22,434 nucleotides of DNA from JBBSEX01 sp038239345 (GTDB lineage: Bacteria; Acidobacteriota; Terriglobia; Bryobacterales; Bryobacteraceae), in NCBI GenBank assembly GCA_038239345.1, contig JBBSEX010000044.1:1-22434 (forward strand), in the 5' to 3' direction. A program made the position numbers and the translations under genes. Positions within the stretch are counted from its first letter, which is position 1, and the number at the start of each line of letters is the position of its first letter. Shown one piece after another: positions 1 to 6,803 of the stretch. The notes under the pieces are model-generated. The model did no database searches. It worked only from the letters and a program-made list of their open reading frames with translations, and was not told the origin of the DNA.

Positions 1-145
1 CATGGAAATGGTGATGCCGGGCGATAACGTCAGCTTGGAAGTGGAGCTGATTACGCCAATCGCCATGGATAAGGGCTTGCGCTTCGCGATCCGCGAAGGT
101 GGCCGCACGGTGGGCGCGGGTACGGTTGCGGAGATTATTTCCTAA
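1..145 (+). CDS. tuf: Elongation factor Tu, C-terminal fragment (partial at window edge)
   Basis: The reading frame entering from the left edge (codons from base 2) ends at TAA 143-145 and gives the last 47 residues of EF-Tu. It contains the domain 3 strands MVMPGDNV, then AIREGGRTVGAGTV, and the terminal EII-S. EF-Tu is the cytoplasmic GTPase that delivers aminoacyl-tRNA to the ribosome. The visible part belongs to the beta-barrel domain that contacts tRNA and EF-Ts. The gene sits just ahead of rpsJ, the usual str-to-S10 operon junction. The gap to rpsJ is 66 bases and shows no terminator, so read-through into the S10 operon is plausible. Confidence 0.96.
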   Translation, partial: MEMVMPGDNVSLEVELITPIAMDKGLRFAIREGGRTVGAGTVAEIIS

Positions 146-211
146 GCTGCTCTGGCGGCGTGTGATTTGTGGCGACACGAATCGCACGCCAAAGAGCTGA
201 GAAATTTAAAG

Positions 212-538
212 ATGAGTTTACGAGAACGCATTCGCATTCGGTTAAAGGCCTACGATCACCGCATCCTCGATCAATCGACGACGGAGATTGTAGAAACCGC
301 CAAGAGAACGGGAGCAACGGTGGCCGGCCCGATTCCGCTGCCCACCGACAAGAGCCGGTATACGGTTCTGCGGTCGCCGCACGTGGATAAGAAGTCGCGA
401 GAACAGTTTGAAATCCGCACGCATAAGCGATTGCTCGACATTCTGGAGCCGACCCAGGATACGGTGGATGCGTTGATGAAATTGGATCTCCCGGCAGGCG
501 TGGATGTGGAGATCAAGGCGTTTGGGAAGGGAAAATAG
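212..538 (+). CDS. rpsJ: 30S ribosomal protein S10
   Basis: This is the first gene of the S10 operon. The product is a small-subunit head protein that also acts as NusE in transcription antitermination. The 108-residue frame begins MSLRERIRIRLKAYDHRILD and contains GPIPLPT and the EQFEIRTHKR stretch typical of S10. The frame is open further upstream, to a TTG at 167. I chose ATG 212 because homology starts there and the length (family about 102-105) fits. The upstream Shine-Dalgarno match is weak (GAG about 15 bases before). tuf lies before it and rplC 79 bases after. Confidence 0.96.
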   Translation: MSLRERIRIRLKAYDHRILDQSTTEIVETAKRTGATVAGPIPLPTDKSRYTVLRSPHVDKKSREQFEIRTHKRLLDILEPTQDTVDALMKLDLPAGVDVEIKAFGKGK

Positions 539-617
539 GCGGTTGGTTGCGGGCTATTAACGGGTGGCGTCGAAAGCGCCATGGTCAGCCTGCAAACTCC
601 CACTATCTGAGGTCTTT

Positions 618-1256
618 ATGAGCCCAGGAATTCTAGGCAAGAAAATCGGAATGACGCAGGTGTTCTCCGCCGAGGGGCAAGTGGTGCCCGTAACTTTGGT
701 GAAGGCCGGGCCTTGTATCGTGGTGCAGCGCAAGACGCCTACCAATGACGGCTATGACGCCGTGCAGTTGGGCCTGATGGAATACGCCAAAGCTTCGCGC
801 ACGAACAAGCCGGCGACGGGTCACCTGAAAAAGGCCAGCGCCGAAGGCGTGAAGTTCCTGCGTGAGTTGCGGATGCAGCCGGGCGACGACGATTTGAAGG
901 CCGGCGATCGGGTGTTGGTGGATCAATTCAAGCCGAAGGACAAAGTAGATGTCATCGGCGTCAGCAAGGGCCGGGGATTTGCCGGCTTCGTGAAGCGCCA
1001 TCATTTCCGCGGCGGCGACGCGACGCACGGTTCGATGCATCACCGCGCTCCGGGCTCTATTGGATCGTCGAGCTTTCCATCGCGCGTGTTTCCGGGCATG
1101 CGTATGGCGGGCCACATGGGAACCCAGCAGGTGACGGTTCGCAATTTGGAAATTATTCAAGTAGACGCCGAAGATAACGTGCTAATGGTGAAGGGCGCGG
1201 TGCCTGGACCTAATGGCGGTTACGTTCTGGTGCGCCGGGCAAAGCGAGGGAACTGA
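618..1256 (+). CDS. rplC: 50S ribosomal protein L3
   Basis: L3 is an early-assembling large-subunit protein whose loop reaches the peptidyl-transferase region. The 212-residue product has the start GILGKKIGMTQVF, the central loop GFAGFVKRHHFRGG, then HRAPGSIGSS, and MAGHMGTQQVTVRNL. The last motif includes the glutamine region methylated by PrmB in E. coli. The frame is open upstream to 564, but ATG 618 matches the family start and follows a GAGG at about 609-612. The stop lies two bases before rplD, which indicates translational coupling. Confidence 0.97.
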   Translation: MSPGILGKKIGMTQVFSAEGQVVPVTLVKAGPCIVVQRKTPTNDGYDAVQLGLMEYAKASRTNKPATGHLKKASAEGVKFLRELRMQPGDDDLKAGDRVLVDQFKPKDKVDVIGVSKGRGFAGFVKRHHFRGGDATHGSMHHRAPGSIGSSSFPSRVFPGMRMAGHMGTQQVTVRNLEIIQVDAEDNVLMVKGAVPGPNGGYVLVRRAKRGN

Positions 1257-1258
1257 CG

Positions 1259-1924
1259 ATGCCAAAGGTAAACGTTATCGATCTTTCCAATTCGATTGTC
1301 GGTTCCATTGAGTTGTCCGACAGTGTGTTCGCGGCTCCGATCAACGACGATCTGCTGTACGAAGCGGTTCGCAATATTCAGGCTGGCCACCGCCGCGGAA
1401 CGGCCAAGACGAAAACCCGTCATGAAGTCGCCGGTTCCGGTAAGAAGCTGTGGAAGCAAAAAGGAACGGGCCGCGCTCGTATGGGCTCCATCCGCTCGCC
1501 ACTGTGGCGTCATGGCGGCACCACCCACGGGCCGCAGCCGAAAGATTATAGCTACAAACTTCCCAAGAAGATGATGTTGGGCGCGCTGCGCTCGGCTCTT
1601 ACAGCGAAACTCCGGGACGGTGAGTTGAAAGTAGTGCAGGCCTTCAATCTAGCCGACCACAAGTCAAAGACGATTCGCGCCACGCTCAATGTTTTGGCCG
1701 AACCGAAGACGATCCTGCTGGTGGACAACGGCGAGAATCGCAACCTGACGCTCGGTTCGCGAAACCTTGAGGGCGTGAAGCTGGTGGCGACGAAGGATGT
1801 CAACGTTTACGATCTCCTGGCGCACAAGAATGTATTGCTTTCGGAAGAGGCGGCGCGTAAGCTGTCTTCCGCTCTGGAAGCTCCGGCGCGGCGTGAGAGC
1901 GCTTCACCCGAAGGAGTTGCGTAA
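1259..1924 (+). CDS. rplD: 50S ribosomal protein L4
   Basis: L4 lines the nascent-peptide exit tunnel with an extended loop. In E. coli it also represses the S10 operon. The 221-residue product shows the tunnel loop region RGTAKTKTRHEVAGSGKKLW followed by KQKGTGRARMGS and GGTTHGP. It is longer than E. coli L4 (201), mainly through a C-terminal tail, ALEAPARRESASPEGVA. The gene starts two bases after the rplC stop, and its TAA overlaps the rplW ATG by one base (TAATG). I could not identify an L4-type attenuator here because the S10 leader lies in the short tuf-rpsJ gap. Confidence 0.96.
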   Translation: MPKVNVIDLSNSIVGSIELSDSVFAAPINDDLLYEAVRNIQAGHRRGTAKTKTRHEVAGSGKKLWKQKGTGRARMGSIRSPLWRHGGTTHGPQPKDYSYKLPKKMMLGALRSALTAKLRDGELKVVQAFNLADHKSKTIRATLNVLAEPKTILLVDNGENRNLTLGSRNLEGVKLVATKDVNVYDLLAHKNVLLSEEAARKLSSALEAPARRESASPEGVA

Positions 1925-2211
1925 TGACGATTTACGACATTATTAAGCGTCCGATCGTGACCGAAAAAGGCGTTACGAAGAAAGACGACGAGAATACGTT
2001 GTGCTTCGAGGTAGTGCCCGAGGCAAACAAAACCCAGATTAAAGCGGCGATTGAAACCATTTTCAAGGTGAAGGTGGCGGATGTGCGCACGGTGAACAAC
2101 GTCGGGAAGTTACGCCGCCGGGGTCGTTTTGCTGGATTCCGCTCCGACTGGAAAAAAGCCTACGTGCGTCTGAAGGCGGGCGAAAAGATGCCCGAGTACG
2201 CGGACATTTAA
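1924..2211 (+). CDS. rplW: 50S ribosomal protein L23
   Basis: L23 sits at the tunnel exit and is a docking site for trigger factor and SRP. The 95-residue product starts MTIYDIIKRPIVTEKGV and has the VADVRTVNNVGKLRRRGRF segment, both typical of bacterial L23. Its length is normal (about 95-100). The start codon overlaps the rplD stop, so translation is probably coupled. rplB follows after nine bases. Confidence 0.96.
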   Translation: MTIYDIIKRPIVTEKGVTKKDDENTLCFEVVPEANKTQIKAAIETIFKVKVADVRTVNNVGKLRRRGRFAGFRSDWKKAYVRLKAGEKMPEYADI

Positions 2212-2220
2212 GGATCGATT

Positions 2221-3051
2221 ATGCCGATTAAAAGTTTTCGCCCTACAACCCCTTCGCGTCGTTTTATTACGGTTGTAACGCGCGAAGAGATCACCAAGCA
2301 ACGCCCGGAAAAATCGCTGGTCGAAGGCAAAGCGCGTACCGGCGGGCGGAATAATCTGGGTTTGATCTCCTCCCGTTTTCGCGGCGGTGGCGCGAAGCAA
2401 GCGTACCGGATTATCGATTTCAAGCGCGATAAGACTGGCGTGCCGGCCAAGGTCGCCGCTGTCGAATACGATCCGAACCGCTCAGCCCGGATCGCGCTGC
2501 TGCATTACACCGACGGCGAAAAGCGTTATATTCTAGCGCCGGTGGGCCTCGAAGTTGGGCGCACGGTTTCCTCAGGACCGGACGTCGATATCTTGATCGG
2601 CAATGCGCTTCCTCTAAAGAATATTCCGGCCGGTACGATTGTTCACAATATCGAATTGCGTCCCGGTAAGGGCGGACAGATGGCGCGCTCGGCGGGCGCT
2701 CAAGTGCAGCTGGTTTCCAAAGAAGGCGATTTCGCGCTGCTGAAGCTGCCTTCGGGCGAGATTCGGCGGGTGTTAATCGATTGCATGGCTACTGTCGGCC
2801 AGGTGGGCAACGTTGAGCACGAAAATGAAAGCCATGGAAAAGCCGGCAAAACTCGCTGGCTGGGCAAACGGCCGCACAATCGCGGCGTTTCGATGAATCC
2901 AGTGGATCACCCCCACGGGGGTGGTGAAGGTAAAACCAGTGGTGGCCGTCATCCGGTAACGCCCTGGGGTCAGCCGACGCGTGGTTTCAAGACCCGCAAC
3001 AACAAGCGCACCGATAAGTGGATCGTGAATCGTAAGTCGAAGAAGCGGTAG
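2221..3051 (+). CDS. rplB: 50S ribosomal protein L2
   Basis: L2 is a core large-subunit protein needed for subunit joining and peptidyl-transferase activity. The 276-residue length is normal for the family (about 273-277). It starts MPIKSFRPTTPSRRFITVV. The signature NPVDHPHGGGEGKTSGGRHP is present near residues 226-245, with His230 matching E. coli His229. The C-terminus KRTDKWIVNRKSKKR is also typical. The start ATG follows the rplW stop by nine bases. Confidence 0.97.
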   Translation: MPIKSFRPTTPSRRFITVVTREEITKQRPEKSLVEGKARTGGRNNLGLISSRFRGGGAKQAYRIIDFKRDKTGVPAKVAAVEYDPNRSARIALLHYTDGEKRYILAPVGLEVGRTVSSGPDVDILIGNALPLKNIPAGTIVHNIELRPGKGGQMARSAGAQVQLVSKEGDFALLKLPSGEIRRVLIDCMATVGQVGNVEHENESHGKAGKTRWLGKRPHNRGVSMNPVDHPHGGGEGKTSGGRHPVTPWGQPTRGFKTRNNKRTDKWIVNRKSKKR

Positions 3052-3061
3052 GGATTAGAAC

Positions 3062-3349
3062 ATGGGCAGATCACTTAAAAAAGGGCCGTTCACCGACACG
3101 CATCTGAACGTAAAGATGACGGCGTTGAATGCGAAGAGCGAAAAGAAAGTGGTGCGCACGTGGTCGCGCCGCTCGACGATTTTGCCGGAATTCATCGGCC
3201 ATACGATCGCGGTACACAACGGCAAGAAGTTCATTCCGGTGTATGTGACGGAAAACATGGTGGGGCACAAGCTGGGCGAGTTCTCGCCGACCCGGACATT
3301 TAAGGGCCACGTGGCGAAGTCCTCCGAGAAGTCGAGTAAGCCGTCCTAG
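3062..3349 (+). CDS. rpsS: 30S ribosomal protein S19
   Basis: S19 binds the 16S head beside S13 near the A-site tRNA. The 95-residue product starts MGRSLKKGPFTDTHL and contains RRSTILPEFIGHTIAVHNGK, then MVGHKLGEFSPTRTFKGH. These match the whole S19 family, and the length is normal (about 92). It lies ten bases after rplB and 33 bases before rplV, in the standard order of the S10 operon. Confidence 0.97.
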   Translation: MGRSLKKGPFTDTHLNVKMTALNAKSEKKVVRTWSRRSTILPEFIGHTIAVHNGKKFIPVYVTENMVGHKLGEFSPTRTFKGHVAKSSEKSSKPS

Positions 3350-3382
3350 GGCCGGTTCGCGAAAGTAAAGCCAAGAGGAATT

Positions 3383-3721
3383 ATGGAAGCAAGAGCGGAA
3401 GCCAGATACGTTCGGACCTCAGCCCAAAAGGCGCGGCTGGTGATCGATTTGATTCGCGGCCGAAAGGCGGGCGAAGCGATTACGATCCTACGTACCACCA
3501 ACAAGCGCATGGCGCCGGTGATTGAGAAAGTTCTGCGGTCGGCCATAGCGAACGTCGAGAGCCGTTCGAACGATGTGGACGTGGACAAATTGTTTGTGAC
3601 CGAGGCCTATGTGAATGAAGGTCCGCGTATGAAGCGTATCCGCCCGGCTCCGATGGGGCGAGCGTATCGCTATCAGCGGCGGATGTCGCACATCGTGGTG
3701 AAGGTCGGAGAAAAAGGGTAA
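3383..3721 (+). CDS. rplV: 50S ribosomal protein L22
   Basis: L22 contributes a long beta hairpin to the exit tunnel, the site of some macrolide-resistance mutations. The 112-residue product starts MEARAEARYVRTSAQKARLV, and the hairpin region is EAYVNEGPRMKRIRPAPMGR followed by AYRYQRRMSHI. A good Shine-Dalgarno (AGAGGA at about 3373-3378) precedes the ATG. No extension is seen, unlike the next genes. rpsC begins three bases after the stop. Confidence 0.97.
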   Translation: MEARAEARYVRTSAQKARLVIDLIRGRKAGEAITILRTTNKRMAPVIEKVLRSAIANVESRSNDVDVDKLFVTEAYVNEGPRMKRIRPAPMGRAYRYQRRMSHIVVKVGEKG

Positions 3722-3724
3722 CGA

Positions 3725-4720
3725 ATGGGACAGAAAGTTCATCCTTACGGGTTTCGGCTCGGGGTCACCAAGACGTGGCGGTCGCGTTGGTTCGCGAAGC
3801 AGGATTACGCGAAGCTACTGCACGAAGATCTGGATCTGAAAGAATCGTTGCGCGACCGGTTAAAGTCCGCCGGTGTGAGCTCGATTGAAGTTGATCGCCC
3901 AGGCAATAAGCTCCGGGTAACGATCCGAACCTCCCGTCCGGGTATCATCATCGGCCGCAAGGGCGCCGAGATCGAGAAATTGAAGCAGGATCTGGCGAAG
4001 AAGACAAAGCGTGAAGTTTTCATCGATATCCAGGAAGTGCATAAGCCCGAGCTCGATGCCCAACTGGTGTCGGAATCGATTGCTCTGCAGCTCGAAAAGC
4101 GGGTAGCATTCCGCCGGGCGATGCGGAAAGCGGTCGATTCGGCGCTGCGTTTCGGCTGTAAAGGAATTAAGGTTCGCGTTTCCGGGCGCTTGAATGGCGC
4201 GGAAATCGCTCGCAGCGAGTGGTATTTGCAAGGGCAGTTGCCGCTTCACACTTTGCGCGCCGATATCGATTACGGATTCAGCGAAGCCCATACCACCTAT
4301 GGCGTCATTGGCGTCAAGTGCTGGGTGTATAAGGGCGAGATTTTGGAAACCCAGGGCCGCAAGCCGATCCGTAACGATTCCGAACCGCGGCGCAATCAGC
4401 CCCCTAGACGGGATGGCGGGCGCGAAGGCGGCGGCCGGGATATGCGCGACAACCGCGGCGGAGATCGAGGCGGTGAACGGCGCTTTAATGCCCCGGCGCC
4501 TAATCCATCGTCCGCGGCGCCAAGCTCCGCGCCGGCCAGTGAGCAACCCAGTGGTCCGGCGGTACAGTCCGCTCCGGCCGAGGCTGGGTCTACGCGTGTC
4601 GTACCGCCACTTTTGGCCCCCCAGTCTTTTAAGCAGGAGCCAAGCTGGAAACAGGAATTGAAACAGGAGTCGCCGGCACAAAATCCGCCAGCCGAGACTC
4701 CGGAAAAGCCGACCGAATAG
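3725..4720 (+). CDS. rpsC: 30S ribosomal protein S3 with a long low-complexity C-terminal extension
   Basis: S3 forms part of the mRNA entry channel and helps the ribosome unwind mRNA. Residues 1 to about 212 are a normal S3. They start MGQKVHPYGFRLG, have a type II KH domain with the GRKG loop at 77-80, and a C-terminal domain with SGRLNGAEIARSEW and QLPLHTLRADIDYG. The protein then continues to residue 331, whereas bacterial S3 is usually about 210-235. The tail has an Arg/Gly-rich block (about 221-253), a Pro/Ser/Ala-rich block (about 254-300) and a Lys/Gln/Glu/Pro-rich end (about 301-331). It is predicted to be disordered. The extension is in frame with no break, so it looks genuine. It could contact mRNA or another ribosome (inference). 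Confidence 0.96.
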   Translation: MGQKVHPYGFRLGVTKTWRSRWFAKQDYAKLLHEDLDLKESLRDRLKSAGVSSIEVDRPGNKLRVTIRTSRPGIIIGRKGAEIEKLKQDLAKKTKREVFIDIQEVHKPELDAQLVSESIALQLEKRVAFRRAMRKAVDSALRFGCKGIKVRVSGRLNGAEIARSEWYLQGQLPLHTLRADIDYGFSEAHTTYGVIGVKCWVYKGEILETQGRKPIRNDSEPRRNQPPRRDGGREGGGRDMRDNRGGDRGGERRFNAPAPNPSSAAPSSAPASEQPSGPAVQSAPAEAGSTRVVPPLLAPQSFKQEPSWKQELKQESPAQNPPAETPEKPTE

Positions 4721-4732
4721 AGGATCAACGCC

Positions 4733-5149
4733 ATGTTAATGCCCAAGAAGGTCAAATACAGAAAACAGCAACGTGGGCGTATGACCGGGAAGGCTTGGCG
4801 CGGTTCGAGCCTGGCATTCGGCGATTACGGATTGAAGGCGATGCGCTGTGGTTGGATTACGGATCGGCAGATCGAAGCCGCCCGTATCGCGATGACGCGT
4901 TTTATCAAACGCGGCGGCAAAGTTTGGATTCGGCTGTTCCCGGACAAGCCAATCACCAAGAAGCCCGCTGAAACGCGTATGGGAAAAGGCAAAGGCGCAC
5001 CGGAACAATGGGTGTGCGTGATCCGTCCCGGTAAGATTTTATTTGAGATGGAAGGCGTTCCCAAGGATATTGCGACGGAAGCTCTGCGCTTGGCCGCACA
5101 GAAGCTGCCCTTGCCGTGCAAAATGATCTCGCGCGAGCAGGTTGACTAA
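4733..5149 (+). CDS. rplP: 50S ribosomal protein L16
   Basis: L16 lies near the A-site tRNA elbow on the large subunit. The 138-residue product begins MLMPKKVKYRKQQRGRMTGK. The ML-x-PK start pattern of the family favours ATG 4733 over the in-frame ATG at 4739, and AGAGGA at about 4719-4724 is well spaced from 4733. Later motifs are GDYGLKAM, ARIAMTRFIKRGGKVWIRLF and MGKGKGAPEQWVCVIRPGKI. Its length is normal (about 136-144). Confidence 0.97.
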   Translation: MLMPKKVKYRKQQRGRMTGKAWRGSSLAFGDYGLKAMRCGWITDRQIEAARIAMTRFIKRGGKVWIRLFPDKPITKKPAETRMGKGKGAPEQWVCVIRPGKILFEMEGVPKDIATEALRLAAQKLPLPCKMISREQVD

Positions 5150-5160
5150 GGATTTTCAAG

Positions 5161-5484
5161 ATGAAAGCCGACAAGATACGCGAATTGGACAATACCGAGC
5201 TGGGCACACAATCGAAAGACGTTTCGGAACAGCTATTCCGCTTGCGTTTTCAGATGTCGATGGGGCAGACCGACGGTCTTAAGAAGTTACGGGTTCTGAA
5301 GAAGGACCGGGCCCGGATGTTAGGGATTCTGCGAGAGCGCGAGATTCACCCTGAGCTGGCGCCGGCCCCGAGCACGAAACCGAAGGCCAAGAAAGCAAAA
5401 GCTGAGAAGCCGGCAGTAGTGAAAGCGGCGAAAAAAGTCAGCAGCCCGAAAGCAGCCGCCAGTGGCGCGAAAGAGAAGAAGTAA
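5161..5484 (+). CDS. rpmC: 50S ribosomal protein L29 with Lys/Ala-rich C-terminal tail
   Basis: L29 is a small helical protein beside L23 at the tunnel exit. Residues 1 to about 65 form the usual two-helix protein: MKADKIRELDNTEL, then EQLFRLRFQMSMGQ and LKKDRARMLGILRER. Bacterial L29 normally ends near 65-70 residues. This one runs to 107 with a Lys/Ala/Pro-rich tail (about 66-107) similar in style to histone-like tails. The tail is in frame and ends two bases before rpsQ. It would sit on the ribosome surface near the tunnel exit, but its role is unknown. Confidence 0.95.
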   Translation: MKADKIRELDNTELGTQSKDVSEQLFRLRFQMSMGQTDGLKKLRVLKKDRARMLGILREREIHPELAPAPSTKPKAKKAKAEKPAVVKAAKKVSSPKAAASGAKEKK

Positions 5485-5486
5485 GC

Positions 5487-5927
5487 ATGCCTGAAGCAAA
5501 TATTCCCGAGTCCAAGCAGCCAGCGGCTACGCCGGGCACCCAGCCCGCTAGCGGTATTGCCTCCAATCTCGACGGCGGTAGGGCAGCCATCGGCCACAAG
5601 AACGAAAAAGTAGGGCAAGTCGTTTCCAATAAGATGGAAAAGACGATCGTCGTCGAAGTCACCCGGCGTGTCCCGCATCCGCTCTATAAGCGCATTGTGA
5701 CCAAGCGCAAAAAGTTCTACGCGCACGATGAAGAGAAGTCGGCCAATGTGGGCGATGTGGTGCGGATCATCGAATGCCGGCCACTAAGCAAGTTGAAGCG
5801 CTGGCGTCTGGGCGAGATCATTCGGAAGGCCGTGCAGGTTGCCATCGATCCGGAGACGATCGAAGCGCTGGCTATTAAGCCCGCCGCCCAATCGCCACAG
5901 AAAAAGAAAAAGAAAAAGAAGAAGTAA
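5487..5927 (+). CDS. rpsQ: 30S ribosomal protein S17 with N- and C-terminal extensions
   Basis: S17 is a primary 16S-binding OB-fold protein. The core covers about residues 38-118, with VGQVVSNKMEKTIVVEVTRR, HPLYKRIVTKRKKFYAHDE and VRIIECRPLSKLKRWRL. Ordinary S17 is about 85 residues and this product is 146. It adds a Pro/Ser/Gly/Ala-rich N-terminus (about 1-37) and a C-terminal tail ending in eight consecutive lysines (139-146). No in-frame ATG, GTG or TTG lies at the family start, so the long N-terminus is likely translated from ATG 5487, two bases after rpmC. The Lys codons are mostly AAA AAG pairs, a slippery-type run. Confidence 0.95.
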   Translation: MPEANIPESKQPAATPGTQPASGIASNLDGGRAAIGHKNEKVGQVVSNKMEKTIVVEVTRRVPHPLYKRIVTKRKKFYAHDEEKSANVGDVVRIIECRPLSKLKRWRLGEIIRKAVQVAIDPETIEALAIKPAAQSPQKKKKKKKK

Positions 5928-5954
5928 AGAAGTGATAAGAGGAGCACACACATC

Positions 5955-6323
5955 ATGATCGGGATGCGAACAATCCTCGAGGTTGCCGATAACAGCGGCG
6001 CCCGGAGACTGCAGTGTATTCTTCCCCGCGGCGGCGATCTTGGACTGCGCGCCGGTCTGGGTGACGTGATCACGGCCAGCGTAAAGGAAGCGGCGCCGGA
6101 TTCGAGTATTAAGAAGGGCAAGGTCGTGCGTTGTGTCGTCGTCCGGATGCGCAAGGAAACCCGGCGCAAAGACGGGACCTATATTCGTTTCGATAGCAAT
6201 GCCGCAGTGTTGATTAATGAAGTCGGGGAACCGGTTGGAACGCGCGTGTTTGGTCCGGTGGCGAGAGAACTGCGGGATAAGAAATTCATGAAGATCGTAT
6301 CGCTTGCGCCGGAGGTGATCTGA
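5955..6323 (+). CDS. rplN: 50S ribosomal protein L14
   Basis: L14 lies at the subunit interface near L19 and is the binding site of silencing factor RsfS. The 122-residue product is full length and starts MIGMRTILEVADNSGARRLQ. It contains GDVITASVKEA and VVRMRKETRRKDGTYIRFDS, and ends KIVSLAPEVI. A strong AGAGGAG Shine-Dalgarno lies upstream. In the usual layout this is the first gene of the spc operon. Only 27 bases separate it from rpsQ, with no terminator visible, so S10 and spc genes are probably co-transcribed. Its TGA overlaps the rplX ATG by one base. Confidence 0.97.
   Translation: MIGMRTILEVADNSGARRLQCILPRGGDLGLRAGLGDVITASVKEAAPDSSIKKGKVVRCVVVRMRKETRRKDGTYIRFDSNAAVLINEVGEPVGTRVFGPVARELRDKKFMKIVSLAPEVI
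6311..6319 (+). promoter_or_regulatory. Near-perfect ribosome binding site deciding the rplX start
   Basis: GGAGGTGAT lies inside the end of rplN, seven bases (counting from GGAGG) before ATG 6323. It is complementary to the 3' end of 16S rRNA over nine bases. It supports translation of the longer L24 from 6323 rather than from the in-frame ATG at 6371, which is where many L24 proteins begin. Confidence 0.8.
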
Positions 6324-6706
6324 TGGCTCGTCCAGTACCGAAACGTCACCAGAACGAACCCAAAGAGATCATGAAGATTCGTCTGAAAAAAGACGACGTC
6401 GTGAAGGTAATTGCCGGCCGCGATAAGGGCAAAACGGGACGTATTCTACAAATCGACCGGGAAAAGGGCAAGGTTTTAGTGGAAGGCATTTCGATGATGA
6501 AACGCCACACCCGTCCGAATCCGGCGAAGCAGATCAAGGGTGGGATCGCCGAGAGTGAGAGCATGATCGCGGTGTCGAATGTAATGGTTTTGACCGCGGG
6601 CGGCGTCGCGACACGCATTGGCTATCGGACCGAAGGAACGGGCGCGAGTGCCCGCCGTGTCCGGATCGCCAAAAAGACTGGCGAAGTGCTCGACAAGAAG
6701 GGTTAG
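6323..6706 (+). CDS. rplX: 50S ribosomal protein L24 with short N-terminal extension
   Basis: L24 initiates large-subunit assembly. The product is 127 residues, compared with about 100-105 usually. Residues 1-16 (MARPVPKRHQNEPKEI) precede the family start MKIRLKKDDVVKVIAGRDKG, which carries the KOW motif. GKVLVEGISMMKRHTRPNP and KKTGEVLD follow. The longer start is favoured by a near-perfect Shine-Dalgarno and a TGATG overlap with rplN. The alternative start, ATG 6371, has only a weak upstream purine run. A 97-base gap follows before rplE. Confidence 0.95.
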   Translation: MARPVPKRHQNEPKEIMKIRLKKDDVVKVIAGRDKGKTGRILQIDREKGKVLVEGISMMKRHTRPNPAKQIKGGIAESESMIAVSNVMVLTAGGVATRIGYRTEGTGASARRVRIAKKTGEVLDKKG

Positions 6707-6761
6707 GTCGGCGAGGTTAGTGGTTTGGAACTAAGGAAGGGAAGCTAAGAACGACTGGCTT

Positions 6762-6793
6762 CGGGGTATCGGCTGCGTAGCGCATCCGTCCCG
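6762..6793 (+). promoter_or_regulatory. Hairpin in the rplX-rplE gap, possible S8-type operator
   Basis: The gap before rplE (6707-6803, 97 bases) is unusually long for this tightly packed operon. Bases 6770-6788 can form a helix (CGG/CCG, one mismatch, TGCG/CGCA, loop TAG). Outer pairs CGGG 6762-6765 with CCCG 6790-6793 extend it, leaving a bulge on the 5' side. The structure ends almost on the rplE Shine-Dalgarno (GGGAG 6793-6797). In E. coli, S8 represses the spc operon by binding mRNA at the start of rplE. A similar site here is an inference from position and structure only. Confidence 0.3.
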
Positions 6794-6803
6794 GGAGATT
6801 CTT

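Noticed and set aside
3860..4681. A 273-codon minus-strand open frame opposite rpsC
   Set aside because: It is a mirror of the S3 coding frame and its low-complexity tail, with no start signal or family resemblance.
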